NCBI RefSeq assembly: GCF_004363315.1
Contig: NZ_SNYL01000020.1
Span: forward strand, 1 to 44,602
DNA length: 44,602 bases
Reading direction: 5' to 3'
Source: Tepidicella xavieri
Lineage (GTDB): Bacteria > Pseudomonadota > Gammaproteobacteria > Burkholderiales > Burkholderiaceae_C
Shown here piece after piece: positions 1 through 7,342 of this stretch. The notes below the pieces were generated by a model. It had not been told where the DNA came from, ran no database searches, and saw only the letters and a program-made list of their open reading frames with translations. Position 1 is the first letter of the stretch, and each line of letters starts with the position of its first letter. The translations under genes were made by a program, and so were the position numbers.

Positions 1-125
1 CTCTCATCTTCGGTGTCTGGTGTCTGGTCGTCGTCGCCGTGGCTCACATGGTACCCGTACCAAGACCGGCCACAGGGGAGTTTTTCAACGGCCTGTTAAA
101 ATCGCCGCACTTCCTCTGAATCGAC

Positions 126-500
126 ATGCGCCGCTGGGTCCTGTGTCTGCTTCTGGTGCTCCTGCCTTGGCGGCTGTGGGCAGCGGATGCCATGGCCCTG
201 CAAATGGCATCCCTGCCACCGGGATCCACCGAACAGGTGGCCTGCCATGGCGAACCCTCCGCAGAACCGGCCCACGCCCACGGGCAGATGGCGGATGCGC
301 ATGCACACAGCGATTCGTCTGCGTCTGGCCCGGACCACCATGGGCTGTGCCTGCTGTGCGACGTCTGCCACAACGCCTACTGGCTCGCCCCGCCCCATCC
401 GGCCCAGGGCAGTGGGCCCATTCATCACGCCCCCCCCAGCCTGGACGTGTCGCTGGCCAGCGTCGAGCCTGAACCCGGCTTCAAACCGCCCATTTTCTGA
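126..500 (+). CDS. CzcI-like exported His/Cys-rich metal-resistance protein
   Basis: This is a 124-residue protein with a clear signal peptide (basic MRRW, then a Leu-rich core to about residue 18, probable cleavage near Ala19-Ala20). The mature part is rich in His (HAHGQMADAHAHS, residues about 50-62) and has a tight Cys/His cluster CLLCDVCH at 75-82. Small secreted proteins of this style, often named CzcI-like, sit at the head of copper or Co/Zn/Cd resistance clusters. A periplasmic metal-binding or sensing role is inferred from composition and from the copper genes that follow. No Shine-Dalgarno is obvious. A TTAAAAT box (105-111) lies 14 bp before the ATG. Whether it binds copper specifically cannot be seen. 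Confidence 0.7.
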   Translation: MRRWVLCLLLVLLPWRLWAADAMALQMASLPPGSTEQVACHGEPSAEPAHAHGQMADAHAHSDSSASGPDHHGLCLLCDVCHNAYWLAPPHPAQGSGPIHHAPPSLDVSLASVEPEPGFKPPIF

Positions 501-581
501 CCTCCACACCCTCAGTGCGTCCATGCGTGCCCTGCAGTGCCGCATGAACGCCATGTGTCCGTGTCTTCTGGAGGTTTGCCC

Positions 582-1850
582 ATGTCCCTCAACCCTGCCC
601 GGCGACTGCCCGGGCCCCCCATCACCACCCGGCCGGGCTTGCCCTGGCTGGTGGCCATTGCCTGCTTGCTGAGTCTGCCCGTGCGGGCCGAGACGGTCGC
701 GCCGATCGAAGACTGGCGCCAGGCCAATGAGACCGTCGGCCGCTTCGAACGCGGCCACATCGACCTGCTGCGCTGGGAGGCCGAACACCTGCCCACCCCC
801 TCCCCCGAAGCCCCAGCGCCGTCAGCGTCCTGGACGTTGCACGAAGCCATCGTCGCCGCGCAGCGGACCCGCCCCGATCTGCTGGCCCAGCCCGGACTGA
901 ACGCCCGCGAGCGCGCGCAACTGCAGTTGCGCCAGCGCGAACTGGCGCTGCAGGTGGAGCGCGCCTGGCTGCAGGCCATCGCGGCCCGCCACGCCGCGGC
1001 CACGCACCGGCAAGTGCTCGAAGCAGCGCTTGCCGGCCATGAACTGGCGCTGCGCATGGCCCGGGTCGGCAACTGGCCGCAGGCCCGGCAACAGCGCGAA
1101 AGCCTGCTCCTGCTCGATGCCCAGGCCCAGTGGCAACTGGCCGAACACGCGCAGCGGGCCGCGGTCATCGAACTGTGGCGGCTCACCGGGGCCGAGTGGG
1201 CGCCGGAGGTGCTCGCGCAACGCCTGCCAGCGGACCTGCCGGCCGAGGCGCTGCCCCCTCACGATCCCCCAACGCTGGACGCGCTGGAACAAACCGCGCT
1301 CGACAACCACCCCCTGTGGCGATGGCAGGCGCTGGAGGCCCATCGCGCCCGTCAGGCGGTGGGCGACTTGCAGCCGCTGCTGACGGCCATACGGCAGGCC
1401 ACGGCGGCCGACCCGACCAGCGGCAGGCCGCAGCCCCTGCCAGGCTTCGACCGCCCACAGCGCTGGCCCCATGCCTGGGACAAGGCGTTGCAAACCCACC
1501 TGGAGACCGAGGCGCTGGAGCGCCGCATCCGCGCCGATGTGCGCATTGCCCACAGCGCCTGGCAGACCGCCCAGCGGCTGGCGCAAGACCACGCGGCCGA
1601 AGCCGCCCGCCTGCACACCGCCCTGGAGGAGGACATGCTGCAACGCTACAACGGCATGTTCAAAAGCACCTGGGACCTGCTGGCCGCCGCCCGCGCCCGT
1701 TTGCAGGCCGTCAACGAGGCGCAGCAGGCCCGATTGGGGGCCGCCCTGGCCTGGGCCGAATTGCGCGCCGTGCTCGATGGCCTGCCCTACACCGGGGCTG
1801 CCCCTCGTTCCACTTCCGCCGCGGCCGCTGCCGCCGACCAAGGACATTGA
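582..1850 (+). CDS. TolC-family outer-membrane-type protein of the copper cluster
   Basis: This 422-residue protein has an N-terminal signal region (about residues 24-37 after the chosen start, ending VRAE). Long Ala/Gln/Arg/Leu-rich helices follow, with two outer-membrane-efflux-like halves (for example residues about 105-200 and 300-395), as in TolC-type factors. I chose ATG 582 over the upstream GTG 537 because TGGAGG (569-574) is well spaced before it. The stop at 1850 is 2 bp before the multicopper oxidase start, so the two are probably cotranscribed. No RND pump or membrane-fusion gene is in the window, so either the partner is elsewhere or the protein has a different job. The predicted beta-barrel segments are weak by eye. 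Confidence 0.7.
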   Translation: MSLNPARRLPGPPITTRPGLPWLVAIACLLSLPVRAETVAPIEDWRQANETVGRFERGHIDLLRWEAEHLPTPSPEAPAPSASWTLHEAIVAAQRTRPDLLAQPGLNARERAQLQLRQRELALQVERAWLQAIAARHAAATHRQVLEAALAGHELALRMARVGNWPQARQQRESLLLLDAQAQWQLAEHAQRAAVIELWRLTGAEWAPEVLAQRLPADLPAEALPPHDPPTLDALEQTALDNHPLWRWQALEAHRARQAVGDLQPLLTAIRQATAADPTSGRPQPLPGFDRPQRWPHAWDKALQTHLETEALERRIRADVRIAHSAWQTAQRLAQDHAAEAARLHTALEEDMLQRYNGMFKSTWDLLAAARARLQAVNEAQQARLGAALAWAELRAVLDGLPYTGAAPRSTSAAAAAADQGH

Positions 1851-1852
1851 TC

Positions 1853-3262
1853 ATGCAACGTCGCCAATTCTTCCATCGCGCATTGCTGGCCGGCGCCTTC
1901 ACCGCCGCCGCTTCGGCCAGCGTGGGCCGTGCCGCCCTCGCAGGCCTGCCTGAACCCGTCATGGCCACGGGGCCCGAAACCGCCCCGCCCTGGACACCTC
2001 CGGGCGTCACCGGTGCCGGGCGCCCTTACCGCCCGGTCGTCACGCTCAACGGCTGGACGCTGCCCTTTCGCATGAACAACGGCGTCAAGGAGTTCCACCT
2101 GGTGGCCGAACCGGTGGTGCGCGAAGTCGCGCCCGGTTTCGAGGTCAACATGTGGGGCTACAACGGCCAGAGCCCCGGCCCCACCATCGAAGTGGTGGAA
2201 GGCGACCGCGTGCGCCTGTTCGTCACCAACCGCCTGCCCGAACCCACCACCATCCACTGGCACGGCCAGCGCCTGCCCAACGGCATGGACGGGGTCGGCG
2301 GCGTCAACCAGCCCGCCATCCCCGTGGGCAAGACCTATGTGTACGAGTTCGAGGCCCGACGCCCCGGCACCTTCATGTACCACCCGCACGCCGACGAAGC
2401 CGTGCAGATGGCCATGGGGATGATGGGCTTCTGGGTGACCCACCCCAAAGGCCGGCACCCCCTCATCAACGAGGTGGACCGGGACTACTGCTTCCTGCTC
2501 AACGCCTTTGACGTGGAGCCCGGTGCGAAGACACCCAACATCAACACCATGCTGGACTTCAACATCTGGGCCTTCAACAGCCGGGTATTCCCGGGGCTGG
2601 ACCCGCTGGTGGCCCGGCTGAACGACCGCGTGCGCATCCGCGTGGGCAACCTCACCATGACCAACCACCCCATCCACGTGCACGGCATCGAATTCGAGGT
2701 CACCGGCACCGATGGCGGCCCGGTGCCGAAATCGGCGCGCTGGCCCGAGGTGACGACCGACATCGCCGTGGGCCAGATGCGGCAAATCGAGTTCATCGCC
2801 GACGAACCCGGCGACTGGGCCCTGCACTGCCACAAGAGCCACCACACCATGGGCGCCATGGGCCATGACGCCCCCACGATGATCGGGGTGGACCACCGCG
2901 GTCTGGTGAGCAAGATCCAGCGTATCGTGCCCGACTACATGGTCATGGGCGAGCGCGGCATGTACGACATGAAGGAAATGGAGATGGAGCTCCCCCCCAA
3001 CACCTTCCCCATGATGGCCGGGCATGGCCAGTTCGGCCCCATCGGCATGGGCGGCATGTTCACCCTGCTGAAGGTGCGTGCCGATCAGGCCCCCGACGAC
3101 TACTCGGATCCTGGCCACTATGCATACCCCAGCGGCACCGTGGCCTACGAATACCCAGGCCCCGTGCCGGATGCCCACCGCCCCCCTGCAGCCAGCGGCC
3201 CATCCTCGGCCTCGCAGGCCCTGCCCCAAGTGCGCCGGCCCCAAGGCCATGCCCATCACTGA
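1853..3262 (+). CDS. Two-domain multicopper oxidase, Tat-exported (CopA-like copper oxidase)
   Basis: This 469-residue periplasmic oxidase begins with a Tat-type signal (RRQFFHR near residues 3-9, then a hydrophobic stretch). Two cupredoxin domains are visible. The first (about 95-200) carries HWHG at 135-138 and HPHAD at 177-181. The second (about 235-350) carries HPIHVHG at 272-278 and the type-1/trinuclear segment HCHKSHHTMGAM at 325-336, with the axial Met at its end. All four His motifs of the family are intact. A Met-rich segment (about 363-402) follows, then a Pro/His tail. It probably oxidises Cu(I) and so protects the periplasm. It is shorter than the three-domain CopA/CueO enzymes (about 500-600 residues), in line with two-domain family members, which usually work as oligomers. 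Confidence 0.9.
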   Translation: MQRRQFFHRALLAGAFTAAASASVGRAALAGLPEPVMATGPETAPPWTPPGVTGAGRPYRPVVTLNGWTLPFRMNNGVKEFHLVAEPVVREVAPGFEVNMWGYNGQSPGPTIEVVEGDRVRLFVTNRLPEPTTIHWHGQRLPNGMDGVGGVNQPAIPVGKTYVYEFEARRPGTFMYHPHADEAVQMAMGMMGFWVTHPKGRHPLINEVDRDYCFLLNAFDVEPGAKTPNINTMLDFNIWAFNSRVFPGLDPLVARLNDRVRIRVGNLTMTNHPIHVHGIEFEVTGTDGGPVPKSARWPEVTTDIAVGQMRQIEFIADEPGDWALHCHKSHHTMGAMGHDAPTMIGVDHRGLVSKIQRIVPDYMVMGERGMYDMKEMEMELPPNTFPMMAGHGQFGPIGMGGMFTLLKVRADQAPDDYSDPGHYAYPSGTVAYEYPGPVPDAHRPPAASGPSSASQALPQVRRPQGHAHH

Positions 3263-3282
3263 ACCTTCCCAGGAGACCCCTC

Positions 3283-3819
3283 ATGAAACACCCCCTCGTC
3301 GCGACCCTCGCCGCCGCCATCGCCGGTCTGGCCCTGCATCTGCCTGCCTCCGCCCACAGCCCAGGCGGACATGCCGGTCACGGCGCGCATGCCGGCCATG
3401 GCGGCCACCACGGCCATGGACAGAGTGCCCCGGTGAAAGAACAAAAACCCTGGGGCATCGCGGGCGAAGCCCAAGCCGTCAGCCGCACCATCGAAATCCG
3501 CATGACCGACGACATGCGCTTCTCCCCCGACCGCATCGATGTCAAACTCGGGGAAACCGTGCGACTGGTGGCCGTCAACGCCGGTCAAGTGCTGCACGAG
3601 ATCGTGATCGGCACCCCCGAGGAACTGAAAGCGCACGCCGAGCTCATGAAGAAACACCCCAACATGGAACACGACGAACCCTACATGGCCCATGTGGACC
3701 CGGGCCAACGGGGCGAAATCGTCTGGACCTTCAACCGCCCCGGAACGTTTGAATTCGCCTGCCTCATCCCCGGCCATTTCGAAGCCGGCATGAAGGGCAC
3801 CATCCACGTGCGACGCTGA
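3283..3819 (+). CDS. Periplasmic cupredoxin with His-rich N-terminus
   Basis: This 178-residue protein has a signal peptide (residues 1-24, cleavage after ASA). A Gly/His-rich stretch with many HGH repeats (about 25-47) comes next, then one cupredoxin domain (about 66-178). The type-1 copper ligands are visible as His105 in LHEIVIG, Cys160, His165 and Met170 in the segment ACLIPGHFEAGM. It likely carries or buffers copper in the periplasm and may pass electrons or copper to or from the oxidase upstream, which ends 20 bp before. AGGAGA before the ATG supports the start. Related cupredoxins without assigned partners are common in copper clusters, so the exact partner is inferred from neighbourhood. 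Confidence 0.9.
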   Translation: MKHPLVATLAAAIAGLALHLPASAHSPGGHAGHGAHAGHGGHHGHGQSAPVKEQKPWGIAGEAQAVSRTIEIRMTDDMRFSPDRIDVKLGETVRLVAVNAGQVLHEIVIGTPEELKAHAELMKKHPNMEHDEPYMAHVDPGQRGEIVWTFNRPGTFEFACLIPGHFEAGMKGTIHVRR

Positions 3820-3835
3820 CCCAAGGGAACTGACC

Positions 3836-4594
3836 ATGCAAAGACGCACCCTACTCACCACGGCCCTGACGGTGCTGGCCAGCCCCTGGCCCGTGGCCGC
3901 GCTGGCGCAGTCCGGGCAGCCCCAGGTGCTGGTCTGGAAAGACCCGAATTGCGGCTGCTGCAACGACTGGATCGCCCATCTGCAGGAACACGGCTTCACG
4001 GTGCGCGCCTACGACACCGGCAACCTCGCTGCGCGGCGCCGCCTGGGCATGCCCGAAGCCTTAGGTTCTTGCCACACGGCCCAGGTGGGCGGCTATGTGA
4101 TCGAAGGCCACGTGCCGGCGGCCGACATCCACCGGCTGCTCCAGGAGCGGCCCCAGGCCCTGGGGCTGAGCGTGCCACGCATGCCCATCGGCAGCCCTGG
4201 CATGGACGGCCCGGAATACGGCGGCCGCAAGGACCCTTACGACGTGCTGCTGGTGCAGCGCGACGGCAGCAGCCGGGTGTTTGCTTCCTACCATCAGCCG
4301 ACCGGTGGCGACCGCCCCGCCCAAGCTGGAGGCACCCCCGCGGCCCCCACCCCCACCGATTCCCAGGGCCGCCCCTGGGCAGAAGCCGAGGTGCGCCGCA
4401 TCGACACGCGTGGCAACCGGCTGAGCCTGCGCCACGGCCCGATCCCCAACCTCGACATGCCGCCCATGACCATGTTCTTCCAGGTCAGCGATCCGGCCAT
4501 GCTGGAGCGGGTACGGGTGGGCGAGCGCATCCGCTTCAGCGCCGACCGCGTCAACGGCCAATACACCGTGATGGAGTGGCAACCCATGCAGTAA
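3836..4594 (+). CDS. DUF411-CusF fusion, periplasmic metal-binding protein
   Basis: This 252-residue exported protein starts with a signal (RRTLL, hydrophobic to about residue 24). Residues about 28-155 form a DUF411 domain: CGCC at 39-42, LGSCHTA at 77-82 and the GGYVIEGHVPA block at 85-95. After a Pro/Ala/Gly linker (about 156-180), residues 181-252 form a CusF/CopF-like domain with His200 and Met208, Met211 and Met213 in the MPPMTM segment. The Trp of E. coli CusF is replaced by a Met-rich variant common in CusF-like proteins. Both domains are linked to copper handling, which fits the cluster. The two are usually separate genes, so the fusion is noteworthy. A function as copper chaperone is inferred. 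Confidence 0.85.
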   Translation: MQRRTLLTTALTVLASPWPVAALAQSGQPQVLVWKDPNCGCCNDWIAHLQEHGFTVRAYDTGNLAARRRLGMPEALGSCHTAQVGGYVIEGHVPAADIHRLLQERPQALGLSVPRMPIGSPGMDGPEYGGRKDPYDVLLVQRDGSSRVFASYHQPTGGDRPAQAGGTPAAPTPTDSQGRPWAEAEVRRIDTRGNRLSLRHGPIPNLDMPPMTMFFQVSDPAMLERVRVGERIRFSADRVNGQYTVMEWQPMQ

Positions 4595-4606
4595 GCTTCG
4601 GGGACC

Positions 4607-5944
4607 ATGCCCCGATTCCGCCTGCGCCTGTCCCTGCTGTCGTTGCGCGACTTGCTGGCCTCCGTCGGCCCGTTCGTGCTGCTCACCGCCGCGCTGCTGT
4701 GGCTGGCTTACTGGTGGCTCAACCCCAACCCGCCCAAACGGGTGGTGCTGGCCACCGGGCCAGAACAAAGCGCTTACGACAGCTTCGGCCAGCGCTATGC
4801 CGAGGCGCTGGCCGCCTATGGCATCGAGGTGGAGCTGCTGCCCAGCGACGGGTCGGCCGACAACGTGGCGCTGCTGCGCAGTGGCCGTGCCGACCTGGCT
4901 TTCGTGCAGGGTGGCAGCGGCCACATCCAGCGCGAGGACGAAGAACGCCTGCAAACCCTGGGCAGCCTGTTCGTGGAGCCGCTGTGGCTGTTCTACCATG
5001 AAGCGGCCGCCCAGCGCCTCAACGGCACCGCACGGCTCAACGCGCTGACCGAACTGCGCGGCTGGCGCATCAGTGTCGGCACCGAAGGCAGCGGCGTGCC
5101 CCAACTGTTTCGCCGCCTGCTCGAAGCCAACCGGCTCGAACCCGCCGAGGTGCATCTGAGCGAGCTGGCGCAAACCCCCGGCACCGTCGCCTTTCTGGAG
5201 CGCGAGGTCGATGCGCTGGTGTTTGCCTCGGCGCCCGAGTCCCCGCTGGTGCAGATGCTGCTGCTGACGCCCGGCGTGCGACTGATGAACTTCCAGCAGG
5301 CCCAGGCCTATGCGCGTCGCTTTGGCTTTCTCACCCCGGTGGTGTTGCCGCAAGGGGTGGTGGACCTGGCCGACAACCGTCCCCCGGAAGACCTGCAACT
5401 GGTGGCCTCCACCACCAGCCTGATTGCCCGTCACGACACGCACCCTGCCATCCTGCAGCTCTTTGCCCAGACCGCGCTGGACCTGCATGGCCCGCCCGGC
5501 TGGTTCAACCGCACACGCGAGTACCCCAACCTGCAACTGGCCGAGTTGCCCGTATCGCCCGAGGCCGAACGCGCCATCCGCAACGGCAAGCCCCTGCTGC
5601 AGCGCTACCTGCCCTTCTGGCTGGCCAATCTGGTGGAGCGCATGTGGCTGGCCATGGGCTTGATCATCGCGCTCGTGCTGCCGCTGTCGCGCATCCTGCC
5701 GCCGCTGTACAGCTTCCGCATCCGCTCGCGCGTCTTTCGCTGGTACGCCGAGCTGCGCGACATCGAAACCCGGGCCGAAGCCGAAATGGCCGCCATCGCG
5801 GAACTGCTGCGCGAACTCGACGAACTCGAACACCGGGCCGAGAAAATCAGCTTGCCCCTGGCCTACACGGACGAGCTCTACGCCCTGCGCCACCACATCG
5901 AGTTGGTGCGTCAGCGCTTGCACCGGCTGGGCGAGCAGGGATAA
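4607..5944 (+). CDS. TAXI-family TRAP solute-binding protein, membrane-tethered
   Basis: This 445-residue protein has an N-terminal membrane segment (about 17-37) followed by a TAXI-type periplasmic binding fold (about 44-325). Typical elements are the [16 protein letters not shown] start, the ADLAFVQGG segment and [11 protein letters not shown] second membrane helix (about 339-361, after [11 protein letters not shown]) leads to a charged, probably coiled, cytoplasmic tail rich in Glu/Arg. TAXI proteins normally deliver a ligand to a TRAP permease, but no permease gene lies nearby. The two anchors suggest a fixed sensor-like or permease-independent role, which is inference. It starts 12 bp after the copper gene stop. 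The next plausible gene, coq7, begins 35 bp after its stop. Confidence 0.85.
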   Translation: MPRFRLRLSLLSLRDLLASVGPFVLLTAALLWLAYWWLNPNPPKRVVLATGPEQSAYDSFGQRYAEALAAYGIEVELLPSDGSADNVALLRSGRADLAFVQGGSGHIQREDEERLQTLGSLFVEPLWLFYHEAAAQRLNGTARLNALTELRGWRISVGTEGSGVPQLFRRLLEANRLEPAEVHLSELAQTPGTVAFLEREVDALVFASAPESPLVQMLLLTPGVRLMNFQQAQAYARRFGFLTPVVLPQGVVDLADNRPPEDLQLVASTTSLIARHDTHPAILQLFAQTALDLHGPPGWFNRTREYPNLQLAELPVSPEAERAIRNGKPLLQRYLPFWLANLVERMWLAMGLIIALVLPLSRILPPLYSFRIRSRVFRWYAELRDIETRAEAEMAAIAELLRELDELEHRAEKISLPLAYTDELYALRHHIELVRQRLHRLGEQG

Positions 5945-5979
5945 TGCCACCTACGCATGAGCCCCGCCGGGAATCTGTC

Positions 5980-6645
5980 ATGAACGCCTTCATCGATGCC
6001 CACCTGATCGCCGCCGACAGCGCGCTGCGCACCCTGTTTGCGCCGCACCGTGCCACGCGTGCCTGCCCCACGCCGCCCGAGGCCCTGCAGGCCGACGCCC
6101 GCCCCCTGAGCGACGCCGAAAAGCGCCACGCCGGCGCGCTGATGCGCGTCAATCATGTGGGCGAGATCTGCGCCCAGGCCCTCTACACCTCGCAGGCGCT
6201 GGCCGCCCGCTTGGGCCCCGGGCACCCGGCCGCCAAAGAAAAACTCGCCCGTCACCTGGAAGCCGCTGGCCAGGAAGAAACAGACCACCTGGCCTGGTGC
6301 AAGCAACGGCTCGACGAACTGGGCGACCGGCCCTCGCTGCTCAACCCCTTGTGGTTTGCCGGCGCCTTCGGCATCGGCCTGCTGGCCGGCCGCTTCGGCG
6401 AGCGGGTCAGCCTGGGCTTCGTGGTCGAGACCGAGCGCCAGGTGGAAGCCCACCTCGACGGCCACATGGACCGCCTGCCGGCCCACGACCACGCCTCGCG
6501 TGCCATCGTCGCCCAGATGAAAGACGACGAAATCCGCCATGCGCGCGACGCCCAGCATGCCGGCGCCGCCGAACTGCCCACCCCGGTCAAGGGCCTCATG
6601 CGCCTGGCGGCCAAGGTCATGACGACCGTGGCGCACCGGGTGTGA
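5980..6645 (+). CDS. coq7: Demethoxyubiquinone hydroxylase, Coq7-type di-iron enzyme
   Basis: This 221-residue enzyme catalyses a late ring hydroxylation in ubiquinone synthesis. The di-iron ligands are visible in two repeats: Glu62 (NHVGEICAQ), Glu100 and His103 (QEETDH), Glu150 in VVETER, and Glu184 and His187 (DDEIRHA). The length matches proteobacterial Coq7 proteins. The start at 5980 gives the usual MNA-type N-terminus. An in-frame ATG at 5944, formed by the TAATG overlap with the previous stop, would add 12 unconserved residues. The membrane-associated stretch [13 protein letters not shown] lies at about 125-137. The stop abuts the osmC stop on the other strand. Confidence 0.95.
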   Translation: MNAFIDAHLIAADSALRTLFAPHRATRACPTPPEALQADARPLSDAEKRHAGALMRVNHVGEICAQALYTSQALAARLGPGHPAAKEKLARHLEAAGQEETDHLAWCKQRLDELGDRPSLLNPLWFAGAFGIGLLAGRFGERVSLGFVVETERQVEAHLDGHMDRLPAHDHASRAIVAQMKDDEIRHARDAQHAGAAELPTPVKGLMRLAAKVMTTVAHRV

Positions 6646-7095
6646 TCAGGCCTCGATCAACTCGAAGCTGGTCGTGATCTCGGCCGTCTTGCCCAGCATG
6701 ATGCTGGCCGAGCAGTATTTGTCGTGACTCAACTGGATGGCGCGCTCCACCGCAGCGGCCGGAATGCCCTTGCCCGTGACGGTGAAATGCATGTGGATGC
6801 GGGTGAAAACCTTGGGATCCGTCTCGGCGCGCTCGCTGCTGAGCTTGACGCTGCAGCCGCGCACATCATGGCGCCCGCGCCGCAGAATGAGCACCACGTC
6901 GTAAGCGGTGCAGCCACCAGTGCCTGCCAGCACCGCCTCCATGGGGCGAGGGGCCAGATTGGCGCCGCCGTGCTCGGGCCGCGCCGCATCGGGCGCGCCG
7001 TCCATCGCCAGGACGTGGCCGCTGCCCGTCTCGGCCACAAACCCCATACCAGAGCGGGTACCGGCTGCGCCGGTCCAGGTGACTGTGCATTCCAC
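6646..7095 (-). CDS. OsmC/Ohr-family protein
   Basis: This is a 149-residue OsmC-fold protein, probably a thiol peroxidase acting on organic hydroperoxides or a YhfA-like relative. Family features are the central helix start LAPRPMEAVLAGTGGCTAYDV with its conserved Cys, and DKYCSASIML near the C-terminus with the second Cys. The best start is GTG at 7095, because VECTVTWTG is where OsmC proteins begin and GGGGGAA lies just upstream. The in-frame ATG at 7149 would add an 18-residue extension with no family counterpart. A 24-bp inverted repeat (7115-7138) lies just upstream of this gene and could be an operator. Confidence 0.85.
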   Translation of the reverse strand: MECTVTWTGAAGTRSGMGFVAETGSGHVLAMDGAPDAARPEHGGANLAPRPMEAVLAGTGGCTAYDVVLILRRGRHDVRGCSVKLSSERAETDPKVFTRIHMHFTVTGKGIPAAAVERAIQLSHDKYCSASIMLGKTAEITTSFELIEA

Positions 7096-7114
7096 GAATG
7101 ATTCCCCCAAAAAA

Positions 7115-7138
7115 CAACATCCGGATTCCGGAATGTTG
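7115..7138. promoter_or_regulatory. Inverted repeat CAACAT-N12-ATGTTG, possible divergent operator
   Basis: Perfect 6-bp arms at 7115-7120 and 7133-7138 flank a 12-bp centre that itself contains the palindrome ATTCCGGAAT (7125-7134). The site lies 19 bp upstream of the osmC GTG on the minus strand and overlaps the -35 box (7136-7141) of the plus-strand promoter. It could therefore control both. The binding protein is unknown. Confidence 0.4.
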
Positions 7139-7163
7139 CATTGCAGCAAAAACAGTGTATACT
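7136..7163 (+). promoter_or_regulatory. Sigma70-type promoter for the intergenic RNA
   Basis: The -35 box is TTGCAT (7136-7141) and the -10 box TATACT (7158-7163), with a 16-bp spacer. Transcription is expected to start near 7170. This is one of the best-looking promoters in the window. Confidence 0.65.
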
Positions 7164-7169
7164 GATGCC

Positions 7170-7291
7170 ATTGTATGCAATTGCCCCAACCGGCTTTTGC
7201 ATCGCCCGAGGTTCAGACCCCGGGTTGTGGTTGTCTCCTCTGCCCTCAACGGGTGGTTCAGGCCCGGTCACCGCGACCGGGCTTTTTTTTT
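7170..7291 (+). ncRNA. Putative small RNA or structured leader upstream of the ketopantoate-reductase-like gene
   Basis: A roughly 120-nt transcript is bounded by a strong promoter and a strong intrinsic terminator and contains no credible ORF. Internal pairings include CAACCGG with CCGGGTTG (about 7187-7227) and a small CCC-TCAA-CGGG hairpin (about 7243-7253). Between them lies the single-stranded-looking segment TTGTCTCCTC (7231-7240), which resembles the 16S rRNA anti-Shine-Dalgarno. This segment is the exact complement of GAGGAGACAA at 7331-7340, the ribosome-binding site of the next gene. It could be a trans-acting small RNA (beta-proteobacterial small RNAs with CU-rich motifs are known) or a cis-acting leader. 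I could not assign a known RNA family. Confidence 0.55.
7262..7291 (+). terminator. Intrinsic terminator of the intergenic RNA
   Basis: GCCCGGTC (7262-7269), loop ACCGC, then GACCGGGC (7275-7282) gives a perfect 8-bp GC-rich stem. Nine T residues follow (7283-7291). It lies 51 bp before the next start codon, so it separates the small RNA from the coding gene or acts as an attenuator. Confidence 0.9.
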
Positions 7292-7342
7292 GGCTGCTTC
7301 GCGCACAATCACGGGCATGACCCCGTTTGGGAGGAGACAAGC

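Noticed and set aside
5944-5979. Alternative coq7 start at the TAATG overlap
   Set aside because: It would add 12 residues not typical of Coq7; the internal ATG 5980 gives the usual N-terminus. It cannot be excluded.
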